DNA of 64,000 nucleotides from Larkinella arboricola (lineage in GTDB: Bacteria > Bacteroidota > Bacteroidia > Cytophagales > Spirosomataceae): positions 608,272-672,271 of the forward strand of contig NZ_QLMC01000002.1 in assembly GCF_003259745.1 (NCBI RefSeq), given 5' to 3'. Positions 62,236-64,000 of the stretch are shown here, one piece after another. The position numbers were made by a program, and so were the translations under genes. Positions within the stretch are counted from its first letter, which is position 1; every line of letters starts with the position of its first letter. Under the pieces are notes generated by a model that had not been told where the DNA came from, made no database searches, and saw only the letters and a program-made list of their open reading frames with translations.

Positions 62236-63474
62236 TTATAACCGAAACTGGCTGATGGCTGGCTGGGCATTCGTGTTGGCTATCAGCGCCTGGGCGTCGC
62301 GTAAAGCGTCGGCATACGGTTGGTACAGCACCCGGCGCGGAGGCTGCTGGCTAACCAGGCCGTTGGCATCCACCTCCGCATCCCACAAGCCGGACCGATG
62401 CCAGGGCGTCAGATGGTCCCAGTCCGGGCGGTCGATGATGGGGTACAGGCAGATGCCCCAGAGCGGAACACCCTGTTTCAACACAGCCGCACTTTCTCTG
62501 GCTACAAACCGAATCCAGAACGGCCGGTCTTCGCCGGGATGGCTGGTTTCCGACAACACAATGGGCCGTTGGTAGCGATTATAAACCTGCATGAACAGAT
62601 CGCGCAGGGGACGCCAGCGGGGGTCGAGCGAGTCGTTTACCCACGGCAGAAACGCCCCGGACCCGACAATCCACTGATTATTGTAGTAGAAATTCAGCCC
62701 GACCATATCCAGGTATTCCGGACGACCGCCCAGTTCGGGGCACATTCGGCCACAGAGCATGTCAGTTGCCTGATACTGATCGTTATGCGCCAGCGCAGCC
62801 TGACCAATCTGCTCGGCGGTTGCGTTCATCGGGGGCACCATGTTGACCAGCGGTTCGGTGGTCAGAATACGGACGCTGGGGTCTATTTCCCGCAGGGCGG
62901 CCACTCCTTCAATGTAGGCGCGCATCAAACCGTACTTGACTTCCCAGCCCTGCCCAACGCAATAGGGCGAGGTACCCCGGGCATCGCCCCCCAGCCACGA
63001 CAGAAAGCTGACCTCGTTGATCGGGGTCACAATCAGCGTGCTGTCGGGGTTAATCGAACGGTAAAACTGGACAAACGACCGGCACAGAGCCGCAAACCGG
63101 CGGGCAAACAGCGGGTGCAGGGGCGTCAGATCGTCCGGAAAACCAAAGTGACAGAGATCCCACACCTGCTGGATGCCGTTGGCCCGGCCCCGTTCCATCA
63201 TGTGCTGAACAACGTGCCAGTCGTACTGGTAGGGCCGCTTCTCGACCTGGCTCCAGCGAATGCCTTCCCGAACCGTTCGGATACCAAACGGTTCCAAATC
63301 CTGGTAGTCATCATCCAGGCACTGCAAGTGCCCGGTGGTGTAAAGAAAATCAACCCGGTTTCCCCAGGCATTGAGTTTATCGGTGCATTCATAGCCAGCC
63401 ATCCAGAAGGACCGAAAAGGATTAGAAACGCTGGGATCCGGTACGACAAGACGCTGATGCGGTAAAACATCCAT
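62236..63474 (-). CDS. Clan-A glycoside hydrolase-like protein (GH1/GH5-like beta-glycosidase)
   Basis: A 412-residue TIM-barrel enzyme without signal peptide. The acid/base candidate is Glu154 in VTPINEVSFLSW and the nucleophile candidate Glu309 in PIVLSETSHPGED, the spacing and Asn-Glu context of clan GH-A. It also shows FGIRTVREGIRWSQVE, VWDLCHFGFPDDL and VGLNFYYNNQW, recalling GH1. A cytosolic location is unusual for polymer degradation and suggests action on small glycosides or a glycan intermediate. It is convergent with the glycosyltransferase, and the small membrane protein gene lies 71 bases upstream on the same strand. Confidence 0.85.
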   Translation of the reverse strand: MDVLPHQRLVVPDPSVSNPFRSFWMAGYECTDKLNAWGNRVDFLYTTGHLQCLDDDYQDLEPFGIRTVREGIRWSQVEKRPYQYDWHVVQHMMERGRANGIQQVWDLCHFGFPDDLTPLHPLFARRFAALCRSFVQFYRSINPDSTLIVTPINEVSFLSWLGGDARGTSPYCVGQGWEVKYGLMRAYIEGVAALREIDPSVRILTTEPLVNMVPPMNATAEQIGQAALAHNDQYQATDMLCGRMCPELGGRPEYLDMVGLNFYYNNQWIVGSGAFLPWVNDSLDPRWRPLRDLFMQVYNRYQRPIVLSETSHPGEDRPFWIRFVARESAAVLKQGVPLWGICLYPIIDRPDWDHLTPWHRSGLWDAEVDANGLVSQQPPRRVLYQPYADALRDAQALIANTNAQPAISQFRL

Positions 63475-63545
63475 TGAAGGAGCGGTTGATTTTGGAAGTG
63501 CAGTTGATTTAATAAAAAGATACGTAGAAAATTGATAAACTGCAA

Positions 63546-63857
63546 TTACCGCTGCGTCTCGTCCCCATCATCCCGGTGGTCATCTTCGTTTTCTCCTTTT
63601 CCAGTGTTGTCAAGCGAATTGTCTTCGTGGGTATTTTTGTCCATCCGATCCCCCTGATTATGACAAAATTCCAGGGTAAGGGCAATCACGATAATCAGGC
63701 CAACTACCGCGCTAATCGTTGCCAGCCGCATGGTTCGGGAAGCCGGACGGCCAAAGTCTGGGTCTCCGGTTTTTTTACGGAAGGCGACCCGGTAAATGAG
63801 GTAGCCGCCAGCCACCAGCACCACCAGAAAAAAAATCATTTCAAGACCAACTCCCAT
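63546..63857 (-). CDS. Small two-helix membrane protein, unknown function
   Basis: A 103-residue protein with two hydrophobic helices (about 7-25, MIFFLVVLVAGGYLIYRV, and about 45-63, LATISAVVGLIIVIALTLEF) and a highly charged hydrophilic C-terminus (DKNTHEDNSLDNTGKGENED). No family is recognised. It precedes the glycosidase gene by 71 bases in the same direction and may be co-transcribed. The last 140 bases of the window beyond it show no gene. Confidence 0.6.
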   Translation of the reverse strand: MGVGLEMIFFLVVLVAGGYLIYRVAFRKKTGDPDFGRPASRTMRLATISAVVGLIIVIALTLEFCHNQGDRMDKNTHEDNSLDNTGKGENEDDHRDDGDETQR

Positions 63858-64000
63858 AATCGTATATAGTTTGTTTTATACGCTCTAACTCAGCTCCGGA
63901 AAGAGTGAACCGAAAAGGAGAGATTAATGAGAATATGGCCCTGATTCACTAAAAACAACATCTGGACAGTGGAACCGGCCAGGCCGTTGCCTTCGGCCAG

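Noticed and set aside
62320-63465. 381-codon plus-strand frame opposite the clan-A glycosidase
   Set aside because: The glycosidase on the minus strand has catalytic motifs and full length; the opposite frame has none.

Overview
The window looks like chromosomal DNA of a Bacteroidota bacterium, most likely a Cytophagales member of the Spirosomataceae type (Spirosoma or Larkinella relatives). The evidence is two SusC/SusD pairs, one driven by an ECF sigma/FecR anti-sigma pair; LytTR-type two-component signalling; PD40-OmpA and DUF5916 outer-membrane proteins; lipoprotein signals; and promoter elements of the Bacteroidota TAnnTTTG type. The genus is inferred from gene content only. No phage, IS element, CRISPR array, rRNA or plasmid function is visible.

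Region by region. 1-1237: start of an RND efflux operon (lipoprotein adaptor, then the N-terminus of the pump, cut by the window edge). 1397-1828: small exported protein. 2210-8927 (minus): sigma factor, FecR, SusC with STN domain, SusD, closed by a 27-bp perfect hairpin. 9079-10368: soluble histidine kinase. 10369-10883: gene-free, with strong hairpins, then tRNA-Ser(GGA) with promoter and terminator. 11033-16659 (minus): tight operon of flippase-like protein, GT2, NodB deacetylase, GT2, TatD and asparaginase; the asparaginase start looks frameshifted. 16692-22877 (plus, except the DUF255 gene): RuvC, DUF255 thioredoxin-like protein, GDPD, GH16, UMF1 transporter, tRNA-Val(GAC).

22916-36344 (minus) is the most unusual block, a surface-glycan locus. 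It holds an AlgJ/AlgX-like SGNH protein, a 908-residue membrane-anchored propeller-like protein, a GT2, an acyltransferase-3, a polytopic protein, a transketolase split into two genes, an epimerase-GT2 fusion lying between those halves, and an ArnT/PMT-like glycosyltransferase. I infer that it makes or decorates a glycan containing an unusual sugar produced by thiamine-diphosphate chemistry. 36403-40694: PD40-OmpA protein, a GH13 lipoprotein with Glu where the catalytic Asp should be, and ribulose-phosphate epimerase. 40864-43877: ligA and dapA. 43955-47895: small lipoprotein, DUF5916 barrel, unknown TIM-barrel-like protein, Gly/Ser-rich small protein.

48012-51791 (minus): signalling block with a LytS-type kinase lacking its membrane part, a PAS kinase, a LytTR regulator and a HAD phosphatase. 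52082-55901: two small charged proteins, a trehalose-synthase-like GH13 and an AI-2E family transporter. 55988-60564: second SusCD pair, without STN domain or sigma genes. 60919-63857: glycosyltransferase convergent with a clan-A glycosidase, and a small membrane protein. Carbohydrate uptake, glycan building and envelope signalling dominate, with housekeeping genes scattered between.
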